NCBI GenBank assembly: GCA_947469885.1
Contig: CANIQT010000004.1
Span: forward strand, 62,001-126,000
Direction of reading: 5' to 3'
DNA: 64,000 bases
Source: Bacteroidota bacterium
GTDB taxonomy: Bacteria > Bacteroidota > Bacteroidia > 2-12-FULL-35-15
Positions 11,006-19,132 of this stretch are shown here, piece by piece. Position 1 is the stretch's first letter; each line of letters begins with the position of its first letter. The notes beneath the pieces were generated by a model. That model saw nothing but the letters and a program-made list of their open reading frames with translations, had not been told where the DNA came from and made no database searches. The position numbers and the translations under genes are program-made.

Positions 11006-11440
11006 TCATTTACAATCACAACTATCCTTCTCCATTCTCAAATCAATAGTAGTTACAATTTTCGAAATCGTATCCACATCATCAATTATAATTCTTAAAT
11101 TTTTTCCGGTTGATGTAAGACCCTCTATAGCGTAAGTAGGATAAGGCTTGTGATGCACATCACTTTTATCGTAATTCACTTTTCCGGTTCCTCTTGTTTC
11201 GCCTTTGCCTAAAATTTGTCTGATATCTTCTTCGGTAATATGCCTGCAAAGCATTCTGCATTCGGCATGTTTGGTGTATTCTAACTTTTGCCAGCCCAGT
11301 TCTTCCATTTTTGCAGAGTTTGGCATTTGGCATCCTTTGCCTTTGTAAACCATACTTACAATCAGCATTCCGATTAAAAATCCCAAACCATATAATCTGA
11401 AACGTCTGTATAAATCTGAATTTTTTGAAGGGATAGCCAT
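11006..11440 (-). CDS. DUF4258 domain protein with N-terminal membrane anchor
   Basis: 144 residues. One hydrophobic segment (about 14-31, YGLGFLIGMLIVSMVYKG) precedes a region matching DUF4258: YTKHAECRMLCRHITEEDI, then KPYPTYAIEGLTSTGKNLRIIID, and a Cys/Asp tail (DSCDCK). DUF4258 resembles small toxin-like RNase folds, but no antitoxin gene is beside it and the membrane anchor is unlike a free toxin. Function unknown. Confidence 0.7.
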   Translation of the reverse strand: MAIPSKNSDLYRRFRLYGLGFLIGMLIVSMVYKGKGCQMPNSAKMEELGWQKLEYTKHAECRMLCRHITEEDIRQILGKGETRGTGKVNYDKSDVHHKPYPTYAIEGLTSTGKNLRIIIDDVDTISKIVTTIDLRMEKDSCDCK

Positions 11441-11488
11441 AAAAATTAGTATTGAGTATTGAGATGTGAGTATTGAGACGTAATCTTG

Positions 11489-11537
11489 AAATTTGTAAAT
11501 TCGTATTTATTCGTAATTAGTAACCAATGAACCAATA
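11489..11537. repeat. TTCGTA-type dispersed AT-rich repeat
   Basis: TTTGTAAATTCGTATTTATT and the following CGTAATTAGTAACCAATGAA recur almost identically at 16171-16205 and share AACCAATGAACC with the rsmA upstream repeat at 36557-36663. Confidence 0.55.
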
Positions 11538-11539
11538 AA

Positions 11540-12757
11540 CTACATAGCAGCCATCAGTAAATTAATATCTTTATAAGGAAGGTTAAACATTTCGCCTAAC
11601 ATTTGGTTGGTGAGTGTGCCATTGTATAAATAAATTCCATTTCTCACACCAGCATCTCTTCTCAACATATTTTCTACTCCGCCCTGTTCGCCTATGTTTA
11701 AAAGAATGGGAGCAAAAATGGTACTGAGTGCATACGATGCAGTGCGCGAAACACGAGAAGCAATGTTAGGAACACAATAATGAATGACACCATGTTTACG
11801 AAAAACCGGTTTGGAGTGATTGGTGACTTCGGAAGTTTCGAAACATCCACCCTGGTCAATACTTACATCAATAATCACCGAGCCAGTTTTCATATCACTT
11901 ACCATTGATTCGGTAACTATCTGTGGCGTTCTTCCTTGTTTCGAACGGATAGCTCCAATAACTACATCCGCTGTTTTCAAATGTTTTGCTAATACTCTTG
12001 GTTGAATCACGGAAGTAAAAACACGTGTACCAATTGAAGTTTGCAAACGTCTTAATCGGTAAATAGAATTGTCGAACACTTTAACTGATGCACCCAAACC
12101 TAATGCAGCACGGGTAGCAAATTCGCCCACAGTGCCCGCACCCAGAATAATAACTTCGGTTGGCGAAATTCCGGAAATGCCTCCTAATATAGCTCCCTGC
12201 CCATGATTCACGTTACTTAAATATTCGGCAGCAATCAAAATAGAAGTTCCGCCTGCAATTTCACCCATCGAACGAATAACGGTATAAATGCCATCTTCCC
12301 CTTTTATCCAGTCGAACGCAATGGCAGTTATACGTTTTGCCATTAGTTGTTTAATATAATCTTCGGGTTGAACGGTAAGTTGTAAGGCAGAAATAAGAGT
12401 TTGCCGTTGTTGCATCATTTCTATTTCCTGCGGAGATGGCGGGGCAACTTTAAGAATTATGTCTGCTTTATAAACTTCTTCGGCACTTGCCACCACTTGT
12501 GCACCCGCTTCCGAATAATCATGGTCCTGAAAATTTGCCATTGCGCCGGCATTGGTTTCCACCACCACCTGATGTCCATTATTGATTAGCAAACCAACAG
12601 CATCGGGAACTAGCGGGACCCTGTTTTCCTGAAACGAAATTTCTCTTGGTATTCCGATAAACAATTTCCCCTTTTTTCTACCTACCTCCAGCATCTCTTC
12701 CTGAGGCATTCGGGCAGTCATGGTTAATTCCGCCATTATTTCTTTCGAAGTTTTCAT
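11540..12757 (-). CDS. ald: Alanine dehydrogenase (AlaDH/PNT family)
   Basis: 405 residues. N-terminal AlaDH/PNT domain (IGIPREISFQENRVPLVPDAV) and Rossmann domain with EVIILGAGTVGEFATRAAL followed by VKVFDNS; conserved IIDVSIDQGGCFETS. The family interconverts alanine and pyruvate plus ammonia with NAD. The sequence is somewhat longer and more divergent than Bacillus Ald, as is common in Bacteroidota, so a transhydrogenase-alpha-like role is possible, but no pntB partner is adjacent. A -7 box precedes it. Confidence 0.85.
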   Translation of the reverse strand: MKTSKEIMAELTMTARMPQEEMLEVGRKKGKLFIGIPREISFQENRVPLVPDAVGLLINNGHQVVVETNAGAMANFQDHDYSEAGAQVVASAEEVYKADIILKVAPPSPQEIEMMQQRQTLISALQLTVQPEDYIKQLMAKRITAIAFDWIKGEDGIYTVIRSMGEIAGGTSILIAAEYLSNVNHGQGAILGGISGISPTEVIILGAGTVGEFATRAALGLGASVKVFDNSIYRLRRLQTSIGTRVFTSVIQPRVLAKHLKTADVVIGAIRSKQGRTPQIVTESMVSDMKTGSVIIDVSIDQGGCFETSEVTNHSKPVFRKHGVIHYCVPNIASRVSRTASYALSTIFAPILLNIGEQGGVENMLRRDAGVRNGIYLYNGTLTNQMLGEMFNLPYKDINLLMAAM

Positions 12758-12785
12758 TGTCTATCTCATTATTAAAATAGAAAAC

Positions 12786-12793
12786 AAATTTAA
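12786..12793 (-). promoter_or_regulatory. Putative -7 element for ald
   Basis: On the minus strand this reads TAAATTTG, a perfect TAnnTTTG, about 28 bases before the ald start. Confidence 0.5.
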
Positions 12794-12876
12794 GAAAACT
12801 ATTTGAATACTCTTCTTTATAATTACTTAGTTTTCAAAAAACAATTGTTAGCACAAACAAATGTATAGACGCAAAA

Positions 12877-12909
12877 AAACCTTGAAAGATTTTAACTCCT
12901 TCAAGGTTT
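12877..12909 (-). terminator. Rho-independent terminator of the hmgA-hppD operon
   Basis: AAACCTTGAA pairs with TTCAAGGTTT across a 13-base loop. On the minus strand the stem is followed by a run of T. It lies 29 bases past the hppD stop. Confidence 0.85.
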
Positions 12910-12937
12910 CATGTTTTTTGATGAAAAGGTGAACTAA

Positions 12938-14098
12938 TTAAAGCGTTCCTCTTTTTTCTTGCTCTCTTTCTATTGATTCAAATAATGCTTTAAAGTTTCC
13001 TGCTCCAAAACCTTTAGCTCCCATTCTCTGAATGATCTCGAAAAATACGGTTGGACGATCTTCAAGAGGTTTTGTAAATATTTGAAGTAAATAACCGTCT
13101 TCATCAGCATCAACTAAAATAGCTAATTTTTCAATCACCTTCAAATCTTCGTGCATCATTTCCATGTGTTTGCCTAGGCGTTTTGGAATTTCTTCGTAAT
13201 ACGCAGGTGGTGGTGCTGATAAAAATTCCACTCCCCTTGCTCTCAGTTCCATTACGGTTTTAATAATATCGTCAGTTGCAATTGCCATGTGTTGTACTCC
13301 CGGGCTTTCATAAAAATCAATGTATTCTTCAATTTGTGATTTCTTTTTCCCTTTAGCTGGCTCGTTTATTGGGAATTTAATTCTACCGTTTCCATTACTC
13401 ATCACTTTACTCATCAATGCCGAATATTCGGTAGTAATTTGTTTGTCGTCAAATGAAAGAAAATTAACAAAACCCATAACTTCTTCATACCATTTCACCC
13501 ATTGATTCATTTCACCCCAGCCAACATTTCCGACCATATGATCAATAAATTTTAATCCGGTTGTGGTCGGGTTGTAATCCGATTTCCAAGCAGAGTAACC
13601 AGGAAGAAACATTCCATTGTAATTTTTGCGCTCAACAAAAACATGTATGGTTTCTCCATAAGTATAAATTCCAGAACGGATAACTTCACCATGTTCGTCT
13701 TTTTCTGTAACAGGCTCCATAAAAGGTTTTGCGCCCCGTTTTACTGTTTCTTCAAAAGATTTGGTTGCGTCTTCTACCCACAGTGCAATTACTTTTACAC
13801 CATCGCCATGCTTTGCTAAATGTGCATTAATAGGCGATTGAGAATTAAGCGGAGTAGTTAACACAATCCGGATTTTATCCTGCGAAAGCACATACGATGC
13901 GTAATCCTTACAACCTGTTTCTAGTCCTTTGTATGCATACGACTGAAACCCAAAAGCGGTTTTGTAAAAGTGGGCAGCCTGCTTGGCGTTGCCTACATAA
14001 AATTCTACATAATCGGTTCCTAATAAAGGAAGAAAGTCCTGTGCTCCTTCGAATATTTTTTCTAAACCGTACTCTACATTTTTTACTTCTTTGCTCAT
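12938..14098 (-). CDS. hppD: 4-hydroxyphenylpyruvate dioxygenase
   Basis: 386 residues, two vicinal-oxygen-chelate domains. Iron ligands are visible as His in FIDHMVGNV (about 187), His in GVQHMAIAT and Glu in TVFFEIIQR near the C-terminus, with the terminal helix GAGNFKALFESIEREQ. It converts 4-hydroxyphenylpyruvate to homogentisate in tyrosine breakdown. It lies 39 bases downstream of hmgA on the same strand, so the two genes for consecutive steps are probably one operon, ended by the hairpin at 12877-12909. Confidence 0.96.
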   Translation of the reverse strand: MSKEVKNVEYGLEKIFEGAQDFLPLLGTDYVEFYVGNAKQAAHFYKTAFGFQSYAYKGLETGCKDYASYVLSQDKIRIVLTTPLNSQSPINAHLAKHGDGVKVIALWVEDATKSFEETVKRGAKPFMEPVTEKDEHGEVIRSGIYTYGETIHVFVERKNYNGMFLPGYSAWKSDYNPTTTGLKFIDHMVGNVGWGEMNQWVKWYEEVMGFVNFLSFDDKQITTEYSALMSKVMSNGNGRIKFPINEPAKGKKKSQIEEYIDFYESPGVQHMAIATDDIIKTVMELRARGVEFLSAPPPAYYEEIPKRLGKHMEMMHEDLKVIEKLAILVDADEDGYLLQIFTKPLEDRPTVFFEIIQRMGAKGFGAGNFKALFESIEREQEKRGTL

Positions 14099-14137
14099 TG
14101 TTTTATTTAATTAATAATTCATCATTTATAATTTCCC

Positions 14138-15295
14138 CTATTCCCCCCAACTCTTATAATACTTCCCGTCATCAATTGCCATTGCTTCTTCGGTTACCAT
14201 TAACGGACGGAAGGTATCTACCATCACTGCTAACTCCTGTGTTTCTTTTTGTCCGATGCTTCTTTCATAAGCTCCAGGTGCAGGTCCGTGTGGAATCCCT
14301 TTTGGGTGCAACGTAATATGTCCCTGTTCAATATTATTACGACTCATAAAATCTCCATCCACATAATATAATACCTCATCGCTATCAATATTGCTATGAT
14401 TATAAGGAGCAGGAATTGCTTTTGGATGATAATCGTACAACCTCGGACAAAACGAACAAACCACAAATGCAGTTGTTTCAAAAGTTTGATGAACAGGTGG
14501 TGGTTGATGTACTCTGCCTGTTATCGGTTCAAAATTATGAATGCTGAATCCGAAAGGAAAATTATAACCATCCCAACCGACAACATCGAAAGGGTGAGTG
14601 GCATAAGCTATTTCGTGCATCATTCCTTCTTTTTTTATTTTGATAATGAAATCACCTTTTTCATCATAAGTCTCCAATTCTGTTGGCAAAATAAAATCGC
14701 GCTCACAAAAAGGGGAATGCTCTAATAATTGCCCGGATGAACTTTTATACCGTTTAGGTGTATAAAAGGGAGAATGAGATTCAACATAAAATATTCGATT
14801 ATCATTTGTATCAAAATCTATTTGATATATCATACCTCTTGGAATAATAAGGTAATCGCCATATCCGAAAGGAATGTTTCCCATCATGGTGCGGAGCTTC
14901 CCTTTTCCTCTATGAATAAAAAGCATTTCGTCTGAATCGGCATTTTTATAAAAATAAGCTTTCAATGATTTTTGAGGAGCAGCCAAACCTATTATACAAT
15001 CAGCATTCACTAGCATCGGCTTACGACTTTCTAAAAAGTCTTCTGTTGGCTTTACATCAAAACCTTTTAACAACAATGCTTTTATGTTTTTATCAATCGC
15101 AATTTTAGGAACAACGCTGTACGATTTTAAAATTTCTTTTACTTGTGTTGGGCGATGCACTTCATATAATAATGAAGAATGTCCGTTGAACCCTTCCGTT
15201 CCGAAAAGCTGTTCGTAATACAAACCACCGTTTGTTTTTTCAAATTGTATGTGTCGCTTTTGAGGAAATTTCCCTAGCTTATGATAGATTGGCAT
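14138..15295 (-). CDS. hmgA: Homogentisate 1,2-dioxygenase
   Basis: 385 residues, cupin fold, shorter than the roughly 430-residue proteobacterial enzyme as is usual in this phylum. Iron-binding region PAPYNHSNIDSDEVLYYVDG, then ITLHPKGIPHGPAPG; N-terminus begins PIYHKLGKFPQKRH. It opens the homogentisate ring to maleylacetoacetate, the step after HppD, encoded just downstream. Fumarylacetoacetase and the isomerase are not in this window. A -7 box lies 22 bases upstream. Confidence 0.95.
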   Translation of the reverse strand: MPIYHKLGKFPQKRHIQFEKTNGGLYYEQLFGTEGFNGHSSLLYEVHRPTQVKEILKSYSVVPKIAIDKNIKALLLKGFDVKPTEDFLESRKPMLVNADCIIGLAAPQKSLKAYFYKNADSDEMLFIHRGKGKLRTMMGNIPFGYGDYLIIPRGMIYQIDFDTNDNRIFYVESHSPFYTPKRYKSSSGQLLEHSPFCERDFILPTELETYDEKGDFIIKIKKEGMMHEIAYATHPFDVVGWDGYNFPFGFSIHNFEPITGRVHQPPPVHQTFETTAFVVCSFCPRLYDYHPKAIPAPYNHSNIDSDEVLYYVDGDFMSRNNIEQGHITLHPKGIPHGPAPGAYERSIGQKETQELAVMVDTFRPLMVTEEAMAIDDGKYYKSWGE

Positions 15296-15317
15296 TTTTT
15301 AGTTCTTAAATTTTCAA

Positions 15318-15325
15318 CAAAAGTA
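15318..15325 (-). promoter_or_regulatory. Putative -7 element for hmgA-hppD
   Basis: The minus strand reads TACTTTTG, fitting TAnnTTTG, 22 bases before the hmgA start. It lies back to back with an element for the divergent tatD-like gene. Confidence 0.5.
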
Positions 15326-15336
15326 AACTTTCTTCC

Positions 15337-15344
15337 TAAATTTG
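15337..15344 (+). promoter_or_regulatory. Putative -7 element for the TatD-family gene
   Basis: TAAATTTG fits TAnnTTTG. It implies a leader of about 50 bases before the ATG at 15400. Confidence 0.4.
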
Positions 15345-15399
15345 GTACTAAAATAATGGATGATTTATATCAGTTTATTATTTATCGTAATATTGCACT

Positions 15400-16170
15400 A
15401 TGATTTTAACAGATACCCATACCCATCTTTATTCAAAAGAATTTGATGCCGACAGAACCGCTTTGATTGAAAAAGCAATAGAAAGGGGTGTAAAACGTTT
15501 CTTTCTTCCCAACGTGGATACAGAAACTATTCCTGCAATGTTTCAGGTGGAAAAACAATTTCCCAATAATTGTTTTGCTATGATTGGTTTGCATCCATGC
15601 TCAGTAAATGCCCGTTATCAGCAGGAAATACAGGTGATGGAACATTGGCTGAGCAAACGGAAATTTGTAGCCATTGGCGAAATTGGAATGGATTTGTACT
15701 GGAACAAAATATTTTATGCACAGCAACAAGATGCCTTCCGAATGCAAATTGAATTGGCAAGAAAGTATAATCTGCCTTATGTAATTCATTGCAGAAATGC
15801 TTTTGAGGAAACTATGGATATTATAAAAGAATATTCAAATGATTTCAGTAAAGCAATCTTTCATTGTTTTAGCGGAAATGTAGAACAGGCTCGACAAGTT
15901 ATTGATGCTGGTAATTTTAAATTAGGAATTGGTGGCGTGGTCACTTTTAAAAATTCAGGGTTGGATAAAGTGGTAGAAGCAATTGATTTAAAACATTTAG
16001 TTTTAGAAACCGATGCTCCCTATCTTGCTCCAGACCCCTACCGTGGCAAACGAAACGAACCGGATTATTTATTATTGGTTGCAAAAAAAGTGGCAGAAAT
16101 AAAAAATATTAGTTTAGAAGAAGTCGCTGCTGTTACTACGCAAAATTCGATTGATGTTTTTGGAATCTAG
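15400..16170 (+). CDS. TatD-family metal-dependent DNase
   Basis: 256 residues, TIM-barrel metallohydrolase. Metal-site motifs in order: DTHTHL (5-10), IGEIGMD (about 91-97), VIHCRN, FHCFSGN and LETDAPYLAP. The family acts as 3'-5' exonuclease and in DNA repair, and it is a common single-copy gene in Bacteroidota. It is followed 36 bases later by the asparaginase gene, through an AT-rich dispersed repeat, so co-transcription is possible. Confidence 0.9.
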   Translation: MILTDTHTHLYSKEFDADRTALIEKAIERGVKRFFLPNVDTETIPAMFQVEKQFPNNCFAMIGLHPCSVNARYQQEIQVMEHWLSKRKFVAIGEIGMDLYWNKIFYAQQQDAFRMQIELARKYNLPYVIHCRNAFEETMDIIKEYSNDFSKAIFHCFSGNVEQARQVIDAGNFKLGIGGVVTFKNSGLDKVVEAIDLKHLVLETDAPYLAPDPYRGKRNEPDYLLLVAKKVAEIKNISLEEVAAVTTQNSIDVFGI

Positions 16171-16205
16171 ATTTGTAAATTCGTATCTATTCGTAATTCG
16201 TAAAT
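16171..16205. repeat. TTCGTA-type dispersed AT-rich repeat
   Basis: TTTGTAAATTCGTATCTATT followed by CGTAATTCGTAAATAATGA; a near copy of 11489-11537. It directly precedes, and includes, the ansA start codon. Confidence 0.55.
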
Positions 16206-16206
16206 A

Positions 16207-17229
16207 ATGAAAAGCAAGGTTCTTCTTATATATACAGGCGGCACAATCGGAATGATGCAGGATGCAAGTTCAGGACAACTAAAACCATTTGACTTTAAAC
16301 ACCTCACCAACCAAATCCCAGAGTTAAATAAATTTGATATTGACTTGTCGGCTGTTTCGTTTGAAAAACCAATTGATTCAAGTGATATGCAACCCGTCAT
16401 TTGGATGGAGTTGGTAAAAACCATTGAACAAAATTATAACAAAGTGGATGGATTTGTAATTCTGCACGGAAGCGATACCATGTCGTTCACTGCATCGGCA
16501 TTAAGTTTTATGCTGGAGAACGTGAACAAACCAGTAATTCTTACCGGCTCTCAATTACCAATAGGAACGATACGTACAGATGGAAAAGAAAACCTCATAA
16601 CAGCAATTGAGATTGCAGGAGCAAAAGAAAAAGGCAAATCCATTATCTCAGAAGTATGTATTTATTTTGAATATAAATTGTATCGTGGAAATAGGACTCA
16701 TAAATATAATGCCGAACATTTTAATGCATTCCAGTCTGCTAATTACCCAATTCTTGCTGAAGCGGGAGTATATATAAAGTATAATTATTCCGCTCTTAAA
16801 AAAGCGACATTGAAAAAATTAAAAACACACATTAACTTAAATCCAAACATTGCGATACTGAAATTATTTCCTGGTATTACTCCTGATGTGGTAAATGCAA
16901 TTCTTGGAATTGAAAACGGCAAAGCCGTTATTTTAGAAACATTTGGTTCAGGAAATGCAAGTACACAAAAGTGGTTTGTTGATGCAATTAAAAAAGCAAT
17001 TGATAGTGGAATCATTATATTAAATGTTACCCAATGCAATGCAGGGGCTGTGGTGCAAGGTAAATATGCAACCAGTTCAGAATTGAAGAAATTTGGAGTA
17101 ATAAGTGGCAATGATATGACCACCGAAGCGGCAGTTACTAAACTTATGTTTCTTCTGGCAGTTTCTAAAAGCAAAAAAGAAACAGAAAAATTATTGCAAA
17201 CCGATTTGAGAGGGGAAATGTCATTATAA
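16207..17229 (+). CDS. ansA: Type I (cytoplasmic) L-asparaginase
   Basis: 340 residues with no signal peptide. Asparaginase/glutaminase fold: first catalytic Thr in IYTGGTIGM (about 10-13), second Thr/Asp in LHGSDTMSFTASAL (near 92) and the AnsA-type block GSQLPIGTIRTDGKENL. It hydrolyses asparagine to aspartate and ammonia. Length and the RTDGKENL block favour the low-affinity cytosolic enzyme over periplasmic AnsB. Confidence 0.93.
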   Translation: MKSKVLLIYTGGTIGMMQDASSGQLKPFDFKHLTNQIPELNKFDIDLSAVSFEKPIDSSDMQPVIWMELVKTIEQNYNKVDGFVILHGSDTMSFTASALSFMLENVNKPVILTGSQLPIGTIRTDGKENLITAIEIAGAKEKGKSIISEVCIYFEYKLYRGNRTHKYNAEHFNAFQSANYPILAEAGVYIKYNYSALKKATLKKLKTHINLNPNIAILKLFPGITPDVVNAILGIENGKAVILETFGSGNASTQKWFVDAIKKAIDSGIIILNVTQCNAGAVVQGKYATSSELKKFGVISGNDMTTEAAVTKLMFLLAVSKSKKETEKLLQTDLRGEMSL

Positions 17230-17296
17230 TATTCTTTCAACATCAATCTGTTGATAATAAACCAAGACAGGCATATTATAGAAATTAGTAAAGAGG

Positions 17297-17304
17297 TAGT
17301 TTTG
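17297..17304 (+). promoter_or_regulatory. Putative -7 element for the 90-residue protein
   Basis: TAGTTTTG fits TAnnTTTG and is 20 bases before the ATG at 17325. Confidence 0.5.
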
Positions 17305-17324
17305 TCCCAACAAATTTCCTCAAC

Positions 17325-17597
17325 ATGAAAAAACCAACAGACCTGTTAAATAAGTACAATTCCAAAACTGATATTGGCGGTGCCCCTAGCATTAATGATT
17401 TGCGGGAAAACGAATTTAATAATGTGCCTCTTACAGCGAAAGAAAGACAAGCACTCATTAATTTCGACCGTTATAGAATAAGCGAATTAAATTCTCAGTC
17501 GGGAGATACGGCATTTCACAAGCGTTACCGAGAACTTCAGGTGATGGCAAATATGTACGATTACCAAGAATTTTTAAAAGAAAAGTACTTCATTTAG
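17325..17597 (+). CDS. Small conserved-looking hypothetical protein
   Basis: 90 residues, charged, no signal peptide or membrane segment, and probably mostly helical (LTAKERQALINFDRYRISEL, then RYRELQVMANMYDYQEFL). I do not recognise a family. A good -7 element upstream, a strong terminator downstream and isolation from neighbours argue that it is a real, separately transcribed gene. Confidence 0.65.
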   Translation: MKKPTDLLNKYNSKTDIGGAPSINDLRENEFNNVPLTAKERQALINFDRYRISELNSQSGDTAFHKRYRELQVMANMYDYQEFLKEKYFI

Positions 17598-17617
17598 ATT
17601 GTTTATTTCCATTTCTT

Positions 17618-17645
17618 AAAAGCCACTTAGTTTAGAGTGGCTTTT
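17618..17645 (+). terminator. Rho-independent terminator
   Basis: AAAAGCCACT pairs with AGTGGCTTTT across an 8-base loop and runs into seven T. It is 21 bases past the 90-residue protein. Confidence 0.88.
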
Positions 17646-17714
17646 TTTATTTTCACAATTTGATATTAATTCCCTATTATATTGTAATTTAGCATCTGTA
17701 AATCACATAACTAA

Positions 17715-17740
17715 GGCAACGATTTTGAATTTTTACGTCT
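17715..17740 (+). promoter_or_regulatory. ECF-type promoter before the sigma factor gene
   Basis: GGCAAC (17715-17720), 15-base spacer, CGTCT (17736-17740) followed by TATAAGTAGA. ECF promoters commonly have an AAC-containing -35 and CGTC -10. The same arrangement recurs at 19077-19102. Confidence 0.65.
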
Positions 17741-17786
17741 TATAAGTAGAGAATCACAATGTTGGTAGCCAAGTAAGTGCTGCATA

Positions 17787-18350
17787 ATGGATGAAATTGA
17801 AATTATTAAGGGCTGTTTAAGGAAAGATAGGGCGAGCCAGAAAGCCCTTTACGATTACTATTTTTCAGCTATGCTTGGTGTTTGTTTGAGATATGCGAAT
17901 AACCAGGAACAGGCTAACGACATTGTTCATGAAGGGTTTTTAAAAGCTTTTTTAGGGCTTAAAAATTTTAATCATTCGGGTACTTTAGAAGGTTGGTTGA
18001 GAAGGATTATGGTGAACACCGCCATTGATGTGTTACGAAAAAACAAACAGAGTTATCAGATTGTCAGTACTGTGCATCCTGATGATAAAACAATAGAAAT
18101 ACCGGAAGAAATAGCAGATGAGGAGGTTTTTATTCACATTGAAAAAGAAGATATTTTAAAAGCAGTTCAGGAGTTAACACCAGCATACCGAACCGTTTTT
18201 AATTTATATGTAATAGAAAATTATTCGCACAAAGAAATTGCTGAAATGCTTGAAATAAGTGAAGGGACATCGAAATCTAATTTATCAAAAGCAAAATATA
18301 ATTTGAGAAAAAATTTAATTCATTTAATAAAAGTACCGCATGGAAAATAA
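17787..18350 (+). CDS. ECF RNA polymerase sigma factor
   Basis: 187 residues. Sigma region 2 spans about 20-90 (LYDYYFSAMLGVCLRYANNQ, ANDIVHEGFLKAFLGLKNF, GWLRRIMVNTAIDVLRKNK) and region 4 about 125-180 (LTPAYRTVFNLYVIENYSHK, then EIAEMLEISEGTSKSNLSKA). Regions 1 and 3 are missing, as in group IV sigma factors. The last codons overlap the next gene, a membrane protein likely to be its partner, and an ECF-type promoter precedes it, suggesting autoregulation. In Porphyromonas an ECF factor (SigP) controls T9SS genes; the PorP/SprF gene downstream makes a comparable role plausible here. Confidence 0.92.
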   Translation: MDEIEIIKGCLRKDRASQKALYDYYFSAMLGVCLRYANNQEQANDIVHEGFLKAFLGLKNFNHSGTLEGWLRRIMVNTAIDVLRKNKQSYQIVSTVHPDDKTIEIPEEIADEEVFIHIEKEDILKAVQELTPAYRTVFNLYVIENYSHKEIAEMLEISEGTSKSNLSKAKYNLRKNLIHLIKVPHGK

Positions 18351-19011
18351 TTCATCTAACAAAAACCTTGACGATAAAATTAAGGAATCGTTGAGCAAAT
18401 ATCTGGCATCAAAAGAGGCTTCTGACTGGACACGTATGGAAACCATGTTAGACTCCACTACCAAGGCAAGTTCGTTCAAGTGGTCATATATTATGAATGC
18501 CTTTATTGGATTAGTAGTTTTGGGCGGAGCATATTTAGTATATACCAATTTGAATGTTTCTTCATCGGGAGTTAAAACAGAAATTACTACCCCTAATTTT
18601 CATGCGGAAACCCCTGTAAAAACTGTTGTTTCAAATCCAGCCACCCAGCCAACAGAAACAAATTCTGTTATGAGTAGTAAAAATGAAAAAGCAGTTGCAA
18701 AAGAAAAAACAACGAATAATGTACTTAACAGTGCGGCTGCGGAGAACATTATTAAAACAAATGCAACTAAAGCTAAAAACACCAAACAGCAGCAGATTTT
18801 TGTAATGGGCAACGAGCCAGTGTTTGGCGATATGCTTGATTCTACAAAGGGAATTGTTGGAGAAACAAAAGAAAACGAAGAAACAAAAAAAGCAGCATTG
18901 GAAAATTCTGACAAACCCATTGGTTGGGACAAAATTATCAATGAAGACAGTTTAAAAAAACTGAACGAAGAAAAACTTAAAAACCCGACTAAGGATAGAG
19001 GTCCTAAATAG
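18340..19011 (+). CDS. Single-pass membrane protein, probable partner of the ECF sigma
   Basis: 223 residues, starting 11 bases inside the sigma gene, so translationally coupled. A cytoplasmic N-terminus (about 1-46, LSKYLASKEASDWTRMETML) precedes one membrane helix (about 47-67, YIMNAFIGLVVLGGAYLVY). A long low-complexity Ser/Thr/Lys-rich periplasmic part follows, ending KNPTKDRGPK. No recognisable anti-sigma zinc motif. Position and topology match anti-sigma factors of this phylum; the function is inferred only from context. Confidence 0.75.
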   Translation: MENNSSNKNLDDKIKESLSKYLASKEASDWTRMETMLDSTTKASSFKWSYIMNAFIGLVVLGGAYLVYTNLNVSSSGVKTEITTPNFHAETPVKTVVSNPATQPTETNSVMSSKNEKAVAKEKTTNNVLNSAAAENIIKTNATKAKNTKQQQIFVMGNEPVFGDMLDSTKGIVGETKENEETKKAALENSDKPIGWDKIINEDSLKKLNEEKLKNPTKDRGPK

Positions 19012-19033
19012 ATAAGTAGAACTTCTCACATAT

Positions 19034-19066
19034 AAAAGGCCTTCCGATTTATCTGGAGGCTTTTTT
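19034..19066 (+). terminator. Probable terminator after the sigma/partner genes
   Basis: AAGGCCTTCC pairs imperfectly (one bulge) with GGAGGCTTTT, followed by T. It separates the sigma operon from the PorP/SprF gene, which has its own ECF-type promoter just downstream. Confidence 0.6.
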
Positions 19067-19076
19067 GTTCAATATA

Positions 19077-19102
19077 GGCAACCGTTTCAGATTATTACGT
19101 CT
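19077..19102 (+). promoter_or_regulatory. ECF-type promoter before the PorP/SprF gene
   Basis: GGCAAC (19077-19082), 15-base spacer, CGTCT (19098-19102). It aligns without gaps with 17715-17740: the -35 box and ten bases around the -10 (ACGTCTTATA) are identical. Confidence 0.65.
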
Positions 19103-19132
19103 TATATATATAGACTATTAATAAATTGAAAC

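Noticed and set aside
11006..11440. Toxin-antitoxin toxin (DUF4258)
   Set aside because: There is no small antitoxin gene beside it and the protein is membrane anchored.
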